Below are positions 12,738 to 25,978 of a stretch of 64,000 bases of DNA, in pieces. Location: positions 32,697,370 to 32,761,369 of the forward strand of contig NC_134900.1 of NCBI RefSeq assembly GCF_041734735.1, read 5' to 3'. Position 1 is the stretch's first letter. Each line of letters begins with the position of its first letter. This stretch comes from Babylonia areolata (taxonomy: Eukaryota > Mollusca > Gastropoda > Neogastropoda > Buccinidae). The position numbers were made by a program, and so were the translations under genes. The notes under the pieces are model-generated. The model did no database searches. It saw only the letters and a list, made by a program, of their open reading frames with translations, and was not told where the DNA came from.

Positions 12738-13901
12738 AAAGGACCGTGTCAAATAGTGATATTTGAGTCGCTGTCTTGTCTGCTTTCAGGGTATTTGTCA
12801 TTGTAAACTCGGGGGCTGCCCTTTCCGGGGACAATTGTATCTGGCATTTATGATGTCACCCACGTTTTTCTTGAATCTATTTTTGTTCAGCTGTCGAAGA
12901 TGATTTTTTTTTTTTTAAGGGAATTTCCGCAGGAATAGCTTTGCGGCTGCAAGTTGAATATAAGGATCTCAATCAATATAAATATATTGTCTCGTGCGAA
13001 AGAAAACCTCTCAGTCCATCACACAGGGTTTAGTGGATAGTGGCGAGGATTTCATGTCAGCACGAGCAGAAAATCTGACATTTGCATCTGTTGCAGCTTT
13101 CGCTTTGACAGGCGCTTAACTCATCACTCTTGCCGGTGCGCGCATTTGCTTTTCAATCAGTTCTGAGATGTGACGTAACTTATGAAGTGACGAAATAAAT
13201 TATTACGTCACGATGATTGCCGCTCGCGTCATTGCATTTACTGTTGTACATTTGTATTGTTGTTGACAAAATGTATAAAAATGGTTGTTGATGTTGCTGA
13301 GGAAACGAGTACTGGAACTGGGGACAGCTTGTCAGTCACGAAGTATCATTTTTGTTTGTTTTATTTATTTATTTTCTTTCTATACTTACATCTTTGTTTC
13401 ACAATGATAAATAACAGACTTAATGGAAGAGCACTGTAACTTCTCTCCGTGTTGACTGATATTCAACAGGATTATGGGGTGTGTCGGAAACAAGCCAAGT
13501 ATATTAGAAGCTTTAAAAAAAAAAATTTTTTTTAAGTTTTCAGGAACTGCACTACGTCTCAAACTCGTCCAGACATGTAAATTTGCTTGCCGACAGCCAG
13601 AGCTGAGTAGATTTAACGTGTGGTAACGATGTTATCTTCTAACAGGCGGCGAGAGATTGTGTTCCCCTTTTCCCGTCTGCCTGTCTCCGATCCTCCTGTT
13701 TCTCAGACAGCATCGTGTGCGGAGGGGAGGGAGTGCGTGTGTGGACGCTGCTCCTGAAATACCAGAATGATCTCCATGTGTGATTATTTAAGATAAATTG
13801 CTCGTGAACATTCTCCCTTGACCCTTTCGGTCTCTGCTTTATTCCGACCCTCCACTATTTGTGTGTGTGTGTGTGTGTGTGTGTGTCTGAGACAGACAGA
13901 C

Positions 13902-13950
<49 letters not shown>

Positions 13951-13977
13951 GTCAAATTTAATCATTCTGACATTTTG

Positions 13978-14028
<51 letters not shown>

Positions 14029-14029
14029 C

Positions 14030-14123
<94 letters not shown>

Positions 14124-14368
14124 TACCTGTTCTTCCATGATCTTTACCTTTTGTCAGGCTCACATGACATCCACATGGACGGTGGCATTAGTTTAATGTG
14201 ACTGACATTTCCCCTTTCATCGGCATTGTGCCTTTGTCTTGTCAAGCATGACTACATGTTTGTAAAATTCCATTCTGCCTGGCTTATTTGTGTTTGTTTT
14301 CAACTGTCAAAGGAGGTGAACACCCACAGAGACATAGACACAGACAGACAGACAGACAGACACACACA

Positions 14369-14410
<42 letters not shown>

Positions 14411-17400
14411 AAAATTTTGAAATAACTGAACTCGCACGCTAAAACTTCATTACGTTTCAGGCTTCTATCCTCCCCAATAATTCAACCGGAAATCAAGTTA
14501 CTGCAATGCATTTTTATTCTCGCCCAGCCTCGTTCACAAAGTCCGAATCACAGAAGCGTGCTGATTGGATCATCCCCGATAAGCCGTTCAGTCAGAGCTG
14601 TTCATTGGCTGCCTACAATGCTCGTGACAGGCTTTGCGAAAGCAAAGGAATTCTCCCTGGAGATTCCCGTTTTCACCAGTTCATCAGTTTATGTATCATT
14701 CTTGTTCAAGTCACACAATTAGATTGCAACTGAAAGTCCAAACGCGCACTTACTAGACTTACAAACATATCTATCTCCGCTAATGAGTTTTGGTGCGCAT
14801 AGATGTCAGTTTGAAAGTATAGCCGAAAGATAACTCAAAACAGTCAAAGAACAGAAGAACATACAGAGAGAGAGAGAGAGAGAGAGGCTTTAGGTCCAGC
14901 ATCACTCCAGGAATAGAAGACGACGAAGAATCGGCGCGCGAAGGCCATTTGACAGTGACAGATGACTAACAGTGCCTGGCCTCCGACAGCACGTTAAACC
15001 CGTCTGGCGAACCTCAGCAATCAGTGTCGTCGTCGGTCTTCGTTTTAAAAGAAGAATCGTCGGGAACTTTACGCTTCTCCAGAATGGGTGTGACCTCCAT
15101 AGCAACCCGGTGATTACTCTCCACGAATGTTACTTCAGCTAGGGATTGCGATTCACTCTCTGTTTTTGTGTGTGAACTTTTGCCTTGGTATTTCCACTTT
15201 TGTATCGCATAATGCACGTCCAGTCACGACGCGTTCACTCATACGTACAGAACGTGAATTTGAGCATTGCATAGGCTTTTGGTTGCACGGGTATTGTTGT
15301 TGTTGTTGTTGTTATTATTATTATTATTTTGTTTATTAGAAATACAGAGAAAGATAATGAACAAATGTAAAGACAAAAAGATGGGACATTTGATTTTGTT
15401 CAGAAAGATAGACATGTAGATAGATAGAAAGACATATATAGACAGAGAGAGAGAGAGAGAGGTGGTGGAGGGGCTGCGGTGGGGGTTGGGTGGAAACATC
15501 AGGCATACAGGCAGAGCGACAGAGATAGATAGGCAGACAGACATACCCCCTCCCCCTTCACCGCCCTGAGACACACACACACACACACACACAGAATGTA
15601 CTGTTTGTCCACAGAAAGGGTAGCGTTGTTGGTCCATGACAGTGATGAGTGCTCGACAGGGCACAGTTCTCGGCCGCACGTTCACCCCGTCTGGGTGACC
15701 GCCTCAGTCATCGCCTGTCGTTGGGTAAACATATGTACAGAAAAGGATTCATCCCGGAAAAACTGTTGGTTTTAAACCTTTTACAGGAAGTTTTCGATTG
15801 AAACACAGTGAAATATATATCTTTGTATGCTTCATTGAGGCGCTGCTTGCTTTTTAAAACATTAAAATCTGCAATGGCGTTTTCAAAGAAAAACCACACA
15901 ATAGACACATAAAGCTAGTCTGCGTGTGTGCATGATCGTGAGAATTTTGAAGAGGGTTCGGGGAACATGTGCACTTTCTTTTTGAAGAGGGGTATTTCTT
16001 CTATGACAGTGACTCTGGAGGGAGAAGATTTATTCTCCCTGCTGCCTCTCTGATGGCCCATTCTCACACATTGTTCTGTGTGTTTTTACATTGATGAACA
16101 CTTTTTTTTTTGCAACTGGTGCTGCTTGCTTCTGGACTAACATTGTGGCTGGGTGTCATTGCTGGGTCTCTATTTTGCTGCAGCATTTTCTTTAAGGAGT
16201 TCCTCAATCTACGTGACAGAGTATTAATTTGACATACATACCTATCCTCTGAGATAAAAAAAAAAAATGGCTAAAGGCCTATTCATGATTATACTGGGTA
16301 ATTCCTGATTGGTATGAAGTTATGGCCACATTGTCTGGCGGTAGATGATGCGTTTTTTCCCTTTTTTATTCTTGATTTTTAAATGAGATACAAGATTTAT
16401 TCGCGACACAGTTTTATTACTCTGTGTTTTAAGGAAAACTCATCTTAGCATGCAGGCTGGCTGGCTGAAACTGCATCGTGAAATGGAAGGTAAACACATT
16501 CATCACTTCGGAACCACATGCTTTCGTAACCTTTCACCCCCCCCCCCCCCCCCCACTCCCCCTACACGCTGAACAAGCGGTGGAAACCGTCCAGATCTGC
16601 TCACACGCGGAGAGGTCGCAGCGTTTCATAACTGGTAAAACCTTGCCAATGATTTTAGTTTTTATGAAGTCTGAACAAATAGTAAAGAGTGGTAACTCTC
16701 TCCATTCACAAGTTACATAACTTCAAGTCAGTGCTGCTTACGCTACCGATTCAGCTAACACACAGGTAAATAAAAGGTACATTGAAGGCATATGAAGTCT
16801 GAACATTTTTTCAGAACACGTTTTTGGCATCTGTCTCTCTCTCTGTGTTTATTAATCATAATATATAAACCAAAGTCCTTGCAACTGTTTATCAACGTGT
16901 CTTCAGCATTGAGAAAGCCGGTATACGTGAACAATGAACAGAGTGAATTGATTAGAACTAATCGTTTACAATAGTTCGGTCATCAATATATAGCTAAAAG
17001 ACATCTGTTAGCTATTTATGACGTAAATTCAACAGAAGGAATGAAGACTTGTATTAATTTAATCCTCAATGTAGAGCTGAAGATGATACTCATGAGCTAT
17101 AAACGATACAAATTGAACAGCACCGAGTACTGCTTATACAATAACCCAATCGTCAACATAAAACTAAGCTGGTCGACATTTTGGAGCAACAAACAACAAA
17201 AAATAAGTAAAACTAACGAGGGCTGTTGGTAACATCAGAATTGTCAGTATAGAACACAAAATGGCAATTGAAAGCCAGAAACAACACATACTGAACATAA
17301 GTAATGATGAATATTGATAATATTTCAGACGTCACGTCAACGTTCTTATACAGTTCAGGGTCTTTACAGTACTGTAGCAGTCCCCAACAGTTGGATGACG

Positions 17401-17915
17401 AAGATAACTGGCGACTGATATTTCCCCACACTTTTGTTTCCACGGATGACGATGACCATTTTGCCTTTCTAAATAAAACCGAAATTTTGTAGTGTTCTAC
17501 CGCAATTTCGGTAATCTCAGCAGTCAGAGAGAATCATGCGTTCGTATTGTTTTTCGCAATTTTCTGGTCTATTCCACACGTCATTAATGCTCCTAAGTGC
17601 ACAATGTTTTTATTATTATTATTATTTTTTATTGGACTAGTTTTCTCCATCGAGCACAGGCGCGAAGTTGTGTTATTTTGCCGTGCAAATCGAATTAGTT
17701 GTATCCATTGCCCCGGGATGGTTGGCCTGAATACTGACGCTGGCTGGCAGTTGTGAAGTGGGCGGTAAACTGAACCATACAGACTGAATCAGGGACCAGG
17801 GGCCATACGGATCAGGGGTGTTAAAACTGCCAGTGAAAGGAACGATTCTAACTGTCAGTAAAGGGAACGGCATAGTCTGGTGAGTTTGATAGCCATGATA
17901 ACAAGTCTGTGTGTG
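12738..17915. other. Long non-coding stretch
   Basis: About 5 kb with no supportable exon. It holds the compound microsatellite at 13859-14120, a CA tract at 14338-14405, a GTT/ATT tract at 15295-15330, GATA/GACA and GA tracts at 15415-15465, a C-run at 16538-16556, and AT-rich unique DNA (16800-17650). Around 17760-17880 a GGGACCAGGGGCCATACGGA-type segment with two TCAGTAAAGG/CCAGTGAAAGG repeats looks like a dispersed repeat, but I cannot name it. Confidence 0.55.
13859..14120. repeat. Compound microsatellite (TG)(GA) - (CT)(TG)(GA)
   Basis: Two GA/TG blocks surround a 60-bp unique spacer (13945-13980). The first reads TG then GA; the second reads CT, TG, GA. The GA run before the spacer and the CT run after it form an inverted repeat of about 40 bp that could pair. 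Confidence 0.95.
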
Positions 17916-17920
<5 letters not shown>

Positions 17921-17972
<52 letters not shown>

Positions 17973-18152
17973 CCCCTCCCTCAAAAGATACACAAGTACT
18001 CTCTCTCTCCCTCTCTCTCTCTCGCCCCCTCCCCTCTTTCTCTCTCTCGTCCTCTCTCTCTCTCTCACACACACACTCCCTCCCTCCCTCAAAAGATACA
18101 CAAGTACTCTCTCTCTCTCCCTCTCTCGCCCCCCCTCTTTCTCTCTCTCATC

Positions 18153-18203
<51 letters not shown>

Positions 18204-18205
18204 CC
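17921..18205. repeat. Compound microsatellite with a duplicated 109-bp unit
   Basis: CA runs flank two copies of a unit with TCAAAAGATACACAAGTACT followed by CT-rich and CCCC stretches. The landmark string begins at 17981 and 18089, so the whole compound block (CA, C-rich, landmark, CT) was duplicated as a unit. It is open in several frames, none of which is protein. Confidence 0.9.
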
Positions 18206-19089
18206 CACCCAGTAACAGAACCAGTCACCAAACCAATCACCGACGTCCTGTCCCTAAATGGCTTCGCGCGATCTGAACCGGATATTACACTTGCTTGGTC
18301 CCTGTAGCCGGACACAACGCCCACGGGAAACACGAGGGTTGCCCCTGTGGTTCAGGTTTCGCAGTAATTGTGCAGTGTAAGCTTTCCTCTCATTTTGTGG
18401 GGTGGGAAAAACAAAGAGGTCTGATTGGTCCCTGTACTTCCTGACGTTGCTGATGGAGAGGTGTCTGGATTTCCGGGATGCGTTCAGCTTCGTGTTGTGG
18501 GTGAAGTGGAGCGGGACAGACTGATTGGGTGGAGGAGATAGACAAACAGAGAGAGAAAGAGGGGGTGGAGGTGTGGGGGAGGGAAGAGGCAGAGAGAGGG
18601 CACTTGCACTTGCCCTCTCACTGTTCGCGCATATGCGTTCGCAGAACACACACACACGTACACACACACACACACACACACGCGCGCGTACACACGATCA
18701 CACACGCACGCACGCAAGCACGCACGCACACACACTCTCTCTCTTTCAGTCTGTATGTCTGGCTTTCTCACTGTCTCTTTCTCTGTCTCTGTCCCTCTCT
18801 CTCTCTCTGTCTCTCTCTTTCTCTCCCTCTCATACACGCTGCACCCACTCTCACACACAGACATACACCTCAGCCACACAGACAGACAGACAGACAGACA
18901 GACACACACACACACACACACACAAGCACACACACACACACACACACTCACCCGCCAAACGAGTAATTCCATCAAAGCCAAACACCACTTTTGCTTTACC
19001 TGGTGCGCCGGAAATAGGATTCTCGTGAAGTCTAGTGCTGACCAGGTGTCTACTGAAGGAGAGCAAATTCGCATTGTACAGCTTTGTTT
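18206..19089. repeat. Low-complexity stretch, CA/CG, CT and CAGA tracts
   Basis: Mostly CA/CG repeats at 18640-18735, CT-rich at 18735-18835 and CAGA/CA at 18880-18950, with 200-400 bp of unique-looking DNA on the left (18206-18520). No gene is supported. Confidence 0.75.
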
Positions 19090-19262
19090 GATTCAGACAT
19101 CAAGAACAAAGAAAATGATGGAATGATTCAGACATCAAGAACGAAGAAAAAGATGGAATGATTCAGACATCAAGAACGAAGAAAAAGATGGAATGATTCA
19201 GACATCAAGAACGAAGAAAAAGATGGAATGATTCAGACATCAAGAACGAAGAAAAAGATGGA
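19090..19262. repeat. 35-bp minisatellite, five copies
   Basis: The unit GATTCAGACATCAAGAACGA AGAAAAAGATGGAAT is repeated five times with almost no divergence. Only the first copies differ (CAAAG for CGAAG, AAATG for AAGATG). Such homogeneity indicates recent expansion. Confidence 0.95.
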
Positions 19263-19490
19263 AGGAGAAAAGGAAAGAAAGAGAAACGGGGGATACCAGC
19301 AGCTTGAACTATTTTTAGAACGTCGCCTTTGTGTGTGTGTGCGTGTGCGTGTGTGTGTGTCCGCGTGCTGGTTTCGTTTGACACCGTTGGACTGAACTTT
19401 AGTGATTCCATGTGTACAAATTGCTATTGTATTCTCCATACTCCCAAAATGGTTAAAGGGATTAAAATTATTTTAATCTGAGGAAATGTT

Positions 19491-19626
19491 CTGGGCTGGT
19501 TTGCACGATCGTAGCAGTGCAGAGTTTGCTTGGCGTTCAAACGGCGACGGAAGATCCACAGTTATAGGACACTTCCTGACGCTTTGCAAACTTGGCGCTA
19601 CTGAGATCGCCCACAACCAAGCCCAG
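19491..19626. mobile_element. MITE-like hairpin element, about 136 bp
   Basis: The left end CTGGGCTGGTTTGCACGATC, AGCAGTGCAGAGTTTGC and the reverse complement of the right end (CTGGGCTTGGTTGTGGGCGATC, AGTAGCGCCAAGTTTGC) form imperfect terminal inverted repeats of about 45 bp around a short centre. A second member with the same ends is at 22680-23082. No transposase is present. Superfamily cannot be assigned because the target duplication is unclear. Confidence 0.7.
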
Positions 19627-19974
19627 GGCAGTACCGTTTTGTTACTTACCATTGCGTTCCCTGCGTCACGTGGAGTTATGGAAACACTTATCGTACATCT
19701 CCCTCCGTTCTCGGCATTGGCTCTGTCTGACTGGTTCGTAACAGTAATGAGCAATCTGGATTGGGAAGAACGCGCGGTGGAATGGCCGGTCTGCCAAATG
19801 CGATTTAAAAAAGAAAAGAAAAAAAAAGAAGCTTTTTTCTCTCCATTTTTTTTCCGGTCAAATGTTATCATAACTTTCCCGAACTTTCTGAGTTTTGAAG
19901 TACATAATAATAATAATTCAATGCAATGATAAAACACTTCGTTGAATTTTAAAATTACCTTGCGATGTAAAAGC

Positions 19975-20075
19975 ACCTTTTCCATGGACACAACACTATG
20001 CCGAAACCGGGGACCGAACCACCGGATCAGAAATCCAACGTTTTACCGATTCTGCCACGGTGACGGCTCCTTCTC
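19975..20075 (-). mobile_element. tRNA-derived SINE head (different family)
   Basis: On the minus strand the sequence reads GCCGTCACCGTGGCAGAATC, GTAAAACGTTGGATTTCTGA and GGTTCGGTCCCCGGTTTCGG. This resembles a tRNA-like SINE head with an A-box-like and a B-box-like segment, and continues into GTGTTGTGTCCATGGAAAAGG. It differs from the GACGGGCGCAATAGCC family. The 3' limit and flanking duplications are not clear. Confidence 0.6.
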
Positions 20076-20865
20076 CAGTGTGTCGTGGTCATATGACATA
20101 CAGATGGAAAAATAGGCTTGTGGCGAACAGACAACACAGTCTTTGAGATCCATCCTAATCTAAAGGAATCTCTTCCAACTGTCAACAGAAGTGGAAAAGA
20201 GGAAACTACTGTGCACAGGTTCCATCGCGCTCAGTTCTTGTTCAGACATGCACACTTCCCGTCTAAATGGTAAGGAATCTGCAGAGTGCGTGCTGTTTGC
20301 GCGGTGAGAGAGGCGTTGGAACACTGGAGAGCCGGTTTTAAGTCAGCATGCTCAAGATTCATATCCCGCGCGATAACAACAACAAACAGCAACGACCGAG
20401 TTCTTAAACTGCGTGTGAATCAACACGCGCCTCCAACCGGCCCACCCACTCCTTTCAAGTCTGTTCCTCATCACAGATAGTGGTGTAAGATGATTTTGAA
20501 GATAAGACTGCAGACAACGCCTTCCTTGAAACAGGATGTAACGCAGATTCAGTAACAAGGTATTTATGGCCGTGTACACTCTGAGCCCGACGAGCCATTG
20601 GAGTCTATGCGAAGGTCAGGTATCTGCAGTCTCTCCCCCCCCCCCACCTGCCCCCCTCCCATTCCCCCACTCCGCCACTCTAGTTCTCAAACAGATGTAC
20701 TGAAGTGTTTATGAATCAGTCTGTCCGCTTTGACACCTTGAAACAGACTGTGGTTCAGTATATATATCGTTTTGTTTTGTTTTTTCTGGCTCCGCGAGTC
20801 CAGCCTACCACAGAACTCCAGACGATGACTCAAGGTTGGGGGGTCAGTATGAATTGTTAGAAAAT

Positions 20866-21244
20866 GACGGGCGCAATAGCCGAGTGGTTAAATCATTGGA
20901 CTTTCAGTCTCAGAGTCCCGGGTTCGAATCTCGGTAACAGCGCCTTATGGTTGAAGGGTGGAGATTTTTCCGATCTCACAGGTCAACATAATTATATGCA
21001 GACCTGCTAGTGCCTGAACCCCCCTTCGTGTGTATAGGCAAGCAGAAGATCAAATACCCACGTTAAAGATCCTGTAATCCATGTCAGCGTTCGGTGGGTT
21101 ATGGAAACAAGAACATACCCAGCATGCACACCCCTGAAAACGGAGTATGGCTGCCTACGTGGCGGGGTAAAAACGGTCATGCATGTAAAAGCCCACTCGT
21201 ATACATGCGAGTGAACGTGGGAGTTGCAGCCCTCGAACGAAGAA
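20866..21244 (+). mobile_element. tRNA-derived SINE with target site duplication
   Basis: Near-complete SINE. The tRNA-like head begins GACGGGCGCAATAGCCGAGT and has a pol III B box GGTTCGAATC at 20921-20930. The body follows (GGGTGGAGATTTTTCCGATC, GACCTGCTAGTGCCTGAACC, GTTAAAGATCCTGTAATCC), then GAAAACGGAGTATGGCTGCC and a tail ending GAACGAAGAA. A perfect 10-bp duplication GTTAGAAAAT flanks it at 20856-20865 and 21245-21254, as expected of LINE-mobilised insertion. It sits inside one unit of the 20-31 kb array and so is younger than that unit. Confidence 0.95.
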
Positions 21245-21388
21245 GTTAGAAAATAATGTTGGAGACCGGGGAAAATTGCAGTATTTACGATACAATATTT
21301 GACGTGATGCGTCCTAAATCTTTCCTATCTTTCCAGTTTACCTCCCATGATCACCTGCAACGAATATTGGAAGTTGGAGCAAAGTCTT

Positions 21389-21389
<1 letters not shown>

Positions 21390-21431
<42 letters not shown>
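21390..21431. repeat. (TG)n microsatellite
   Basis: About 40 bp of TG repeats directly after the conserved AGTCTTGG of an array block. The same position is microsatellite in the blocks at 24800-24840 and 25538-25570 (TG) and 25950-25974 (CT). Confidence 0.9.
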
Positions 21432-22679
21432 ATGTAGGTGCGTGCGTGAATGAATCAGTTCGTGCGTGTTTGATCAGTGAACCATGGGGAGCAATTCTTG
21501 ACCTTGGTTTTGGTGTGTGACGACAAAAGTAAGACGTGAGGACCAACTGTCGTGATCAGGCGTCGTTTCCTGGCGACGTCGTTTCCCTGTCCCTCCGTGT
21601 CTTCCGCTTCCTTCCTCCCTCCCTCTCGGTCCATCTGATCTATCTGCCTCGCATGGTAACTAGCAATGAATAAAGATGGCTGGCTGAGCTGTACGTGTTA
21701 TTCCATTTCCTCCAAGCCGCTCGGTCGCACTCTCTTGTGATCTGGAGATTGCTGTTGGTTCTTCTTATTCTGCTCCTCTTCCTCCTCCTCCTCCTTCTCT
21801 TCTTTCTCTTCTTCTTCTTCCTCCTCTTCTTCAAGCCGAGTAGCCACAATCAACATACTGATTTTCTTCTGCTTTGTATTGTGTTTTTGAAAGCATAACC
21901 AGTCCTTTGAGGAATGATTTGGATTATCAGATGATTGTGATTTGGGAGCTTTTTTTTACATACAGAAGGTAAATAGATCCTAGGAGTTTTCGAAGCATTT
22001 AATCATAATCTCCTCCAAGATTTTTTTTTTTTGGTGGGGGGGGGGGGGGGGGGGGTATACGTCATGATTTTTTTTTAATGTAGATTTTGTCGAAGTGCGC
22101 TCAGACTTTTATCTTAAAAGCGTTAGCTTTCGTTTACACGTTAGCTGAAATATTTAGACATGACTCACTCAAGAGTTTATTGTATTAAATGTATGTGGTT
22201 GTGCTACTACTTACAAGGAAAAAAAAGAGAAGACATGAAAACAAGCTACTTGAATTGTTTCCCCGCAACATTTATACCATTGCCAATTATATATGGGATG
22301 AGGAAATAATGTTTTTGATACTACTGGATTGACATCGTGAATTTTAATTCGCAGATACGGTTCTGTCAGTTATCAAAAGCCGATAGTTACTGCCTGGCCT
22401 TTTTGAAAGGCCAGGATCACAGTGGTGACACTGCAGCATTTGTCAGTATGCCTACATAACAATTTCTTGCACAGTCAAAAATGGTTTGCAACGCTAGGTA
22501 TTGAAAATCAAAATGAATTAGAAATACTTGTCTGTGATGACCATGCCTCAGGTTAAAGGTTACAAAGTCAAGGAGCGGCTTTGATGTTTTCACAAGTTCA
22601 CTTTAAAGCCGTTTGAGTGATGTTAACGAAGCTGAAAACTGATATGCAAATCGCCGAATTCCCCTGAGCTAAGACCCTG

Positions 22680-23082
22680 GGGGTGGGTTGCATGAGCGGA
22701 CATAGCAGCGCTAAGTTTGCTTACAGTTAAAGCCTGAACCGGACTATAAATGGCGGGCGATTTGAATCAAGCCAGTTTCTCACCAGAGTCTGACACTGTG
22801 ACGTCGGTGAAGGTTTATTCAAAATAAAAGCCTAATAAAGCTACGGTTTGGCTTCATTTATGGCAGAGAGCGAGATTTGCCTAGCAGCTTCCAATCTAGA
22901 CCTGAATTGACTTTGGAAAGTACAAAATGTGTCAGCTACACGTAATACAAAATTTGAATGCAGAGAAAAGGGGCGGAGCTAGAACCGAAACCTTGTTCCT
23001 AACTCCACGGTAAATTCCATAAAATACTTTGGAACATTCTTAAACTTAGCGCTGCAAAGATCGCCACGTGCAACCCTGCCCT
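22680..23082. mobile_element. MITE-like element, about 400 bp
   Basis: The left end GGGTGGGTTGCATGAGCGGA, AGCAGCGCTAAGTTTGCTTA is the inverted complement of the right end (GGGCAGGGTTGCACGTGGCGATC, GCAGCGCTAAGTTTAAG). The terminal inverted repeats are about 45 bp. They match those of the 136-bp element at 19491, so the two are members of one family with different centres. No transposase is encoded. It lies inside the 20-31 kb array. Confidence 0.7.
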
Positions 23083-24597
23083 GAACCAAAGGTCAAGAGC
23101 ACGGCGAAGAAAAGTCCTGCATCGTGTGCAGATCTTGTCAGTTGCATTGGACGTAGCTGCTGGCAACACTGAGAAAGAACAACCAGCCAAAGTACAGCGT
23201 CTGCATATTTCAGGGTCACTCTCCACTGCTACTTTCATTGGATCTGCACCCCTACCCCACCATGTCCGCCACCCCTACCAACTGCCCTCTTCTTTGTTCC
23301 AGAGCCGTCAGGTCTGGTTAACGATTCTGACTTAGTGTGGTGATCACACATTGCCTTGTAAGTCACTTTCTTTCAACATCATTGTCTGTTTTAATGACGG
23401 TGTGTAATGAATAAAGATGGTTTGTTTGGAGAACTGTTGCTTTCCTTTCTTCCATGACGTCTGGATAAAACGGCCCGTTTTGGAGCCAGTTGCATTGCTC
23501 GGACGGAAGAGCCTAGTATGGTCGTAACCCGCTACTATCTGTGTATAGTATGGAACTGACCAATGGCGTAGTTCGTTCAACGTAGGCATTTGGTCACGGG
23601 AAATTGTGAAAAAGTTAGAACCAAGCAATGCAACTGGCACTTGGACTTTACGGTCTTGTTGCTTATCAATGCGTTTTCTCAAACTGACAATATTTCTACC
23701 CCATGAGAGGGCGACACGTCAGAATCATGGTTTGAGTGGTCGTGCTAGCTATCTTGGCAAATCAGTTTGTGTCTTACTTGTCTGGGCGTCGGTCGCTTAT
23801 ATCACAGCTCACTTCACCCTTCGTTCCCTCCCAACCTTCTCCTCCGCTTAGCGGGCGGCTGTGGTTCGTATTAGTAAAGAGTCATCAGGAGCGGAAATCA
23901 GAGGCAGGAAGAATGACAGTTCTGCTAAACCCTTTGACTGCTCTAGGCGTGCAAGCCCGTCAGTGAAGGGCTGTCATCTCGATCTCACTGAGGTAAAATG
24001 GACCTTACAGGTCAGGTTGTTAGTCTCTGTTATTTCTTTCTTTCTTTCTTCTTCTGCTTGAAATGGCCTTACTTTAGTTCAGCAAAATCAGCTGCGCCAC
24101 TATAATCTACGCAAAGTTTGTAAAATGTACTTAAATTCGTGTCACATTGACCTCATTTCGCCAAGGTTCAGCAGTCGGGGGTGAATGTGATGTAAACAAT
24201 TCCTATTAAGATATGTTTGGAAAAAAAAATAAAAAAAAACTAAAAATTACCTGGATATTTCGTCTAATCTCATTTTTGAACTGACTTATACAAACATTTC
24301 TTATCATGAGGAACTGTTTTGTTCAGGTGTAAAGAAAATGTGAAGTGAACGTTAATGCTATTATTTTTTCAGGGTCAAACAAGTCAATAGGGGAGAGAAG
24401 AACAAAACCAAACCAATAGTAATGAACGTGTCCTAGGGCCAGTTAAACAGTGAGAGCATTCACAACATGCACTAAAAGTAATATAACATTGTCCTGAACG
24501 TATTTAGACTTGGAGTATGCAGTCCAATTAACTTTATAATGAAACGAAGAAGGCGAAACTTCAACCAGCACAGCTCCTTTGCTTCTGAAGGTAATGC

Positions 24598-24638
<41 letters not shown>

Positions 24639-24795
24639 CTGGAGCCAGCGGGGACAAAAAATGTTTTTCTCTCTTTTATCACGCAATATTTCACGCGAGC
24701 TGTCCTGAATCTTTCCCATCTTTCCTGTTTCACAGGACCTTCTGCAGTGGATATTGTTCACACCCCCCGATACTTGACTCCCCCATGCTCTGTCC

Positions 24796-24841
<46 letters not shown>

Positions 24842-25535
24842 ATGCGCGCACCTCTCACAAAAAAAGTGAACAGTCAAATATCACAGGGACAGAGCACAGT
24901 GGACATGCTTTGGTGAGAACTGTCTTAACGCGGACAGGCAAAGCACTGAAGTAGAATCACGCGTCATGCCCAAAGAGAACCCTGCTTCCCCGTTCCCCCA
25001 TCTGATCAGTGTGCTTTGCATGCTAACTAGCCATGAATAAAGATAGCCTTGTTGAACTGAAACGTGTTTTTCCATTTCTTGCCAGATTCGGGCACAAAGC
25101 AGTTCCTTGTTATCTGGGGACTGCCTCCTTTTTTCCCCCTTGTATTTTTAAGCGTTAATTTTTGCCTTTAAAGAAGCGTAAACAGATTGATATGAATACA
25201 GCAGGTTTTATGTCGAAGTCATGAATGCAGACAACGACCTCCTTGCGAAATCCATGCAATGCGGATTCAGTCACACGTGGGTTTGTTGCTGTGGGTCAGG
25301 CAGCCTGTCGGTTTCTCGGGATCTTGGAGACTTGTACACTATAGAACTGCTGACGTTTGTTGAGGTTAGGGGGGTCTGTGTTGATTCAGGTCATAAAGCT
25401 TTTGGAGGCTTAAACAAAATCAGCTCTGGTTATTTTTCAGTATTTCACGTGAACTTTCCTTAAATCCTTCCCATCTTTAGGTTTGTGTTGCATGACCATC
25501 TGCAGTGAATATTGATAGCTGAGTTTAAGTCTTGG

Positions 25536-25574
<39 letters not shown>

Positions 25575-25947
25575 CCACAGTACCCACTCCTGTCTCTCCG
25601 CAGATTTTTTTTTTTTTTTTTCGGAGAACAGCTGTAAACAACGATCTTCTTGGGACTACGTGCGAGGCAGATTCAGGAACATGATGTCTGTGGCTGTGTG
25701 TCAGTCTGCCTGTCCGTTTCTCGGGGCCATGCTTATTTATACGTCATATTACTGCAAACGCTGGGTGGAAACTGGGGGGGTTGGTATTGATTTTGTCTCA
25801 GAATATTGCAGACAGTACAAGAAAACCAGCTGTCTTTGTCAAACTATATTTCACATTGTTTCTTGCCTAATATTTCAAGTTTTTTTTTACCCGTTCACGT
25901 TGCACGAGCATCTGCAATGGATAATGATAACTCCGCTAGTCTTTGGA

Positions 25948-25978
<31 letters not shown>

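Noticed and set aside
13257-13439. Candidate first exon of the stress-protein gene (MVVDVAEE-like reading)
   Set aside because: Lacks the V-D-G-S motif, has no donor splitting a Trp codon, and continues into T-rich DNA.
19486-19929. 147-codon frame near 19.5 kb as a gene
   Set aside because: Its first third is the MITE hairpin and the end is A-rich low complexity; no recognisable domain.
20866-20945. Possible functional tRNA gene
   Set aside because: The tRNA-like string is the head of a SINE with body, tail and target duplications; the same head occurs at 46247.
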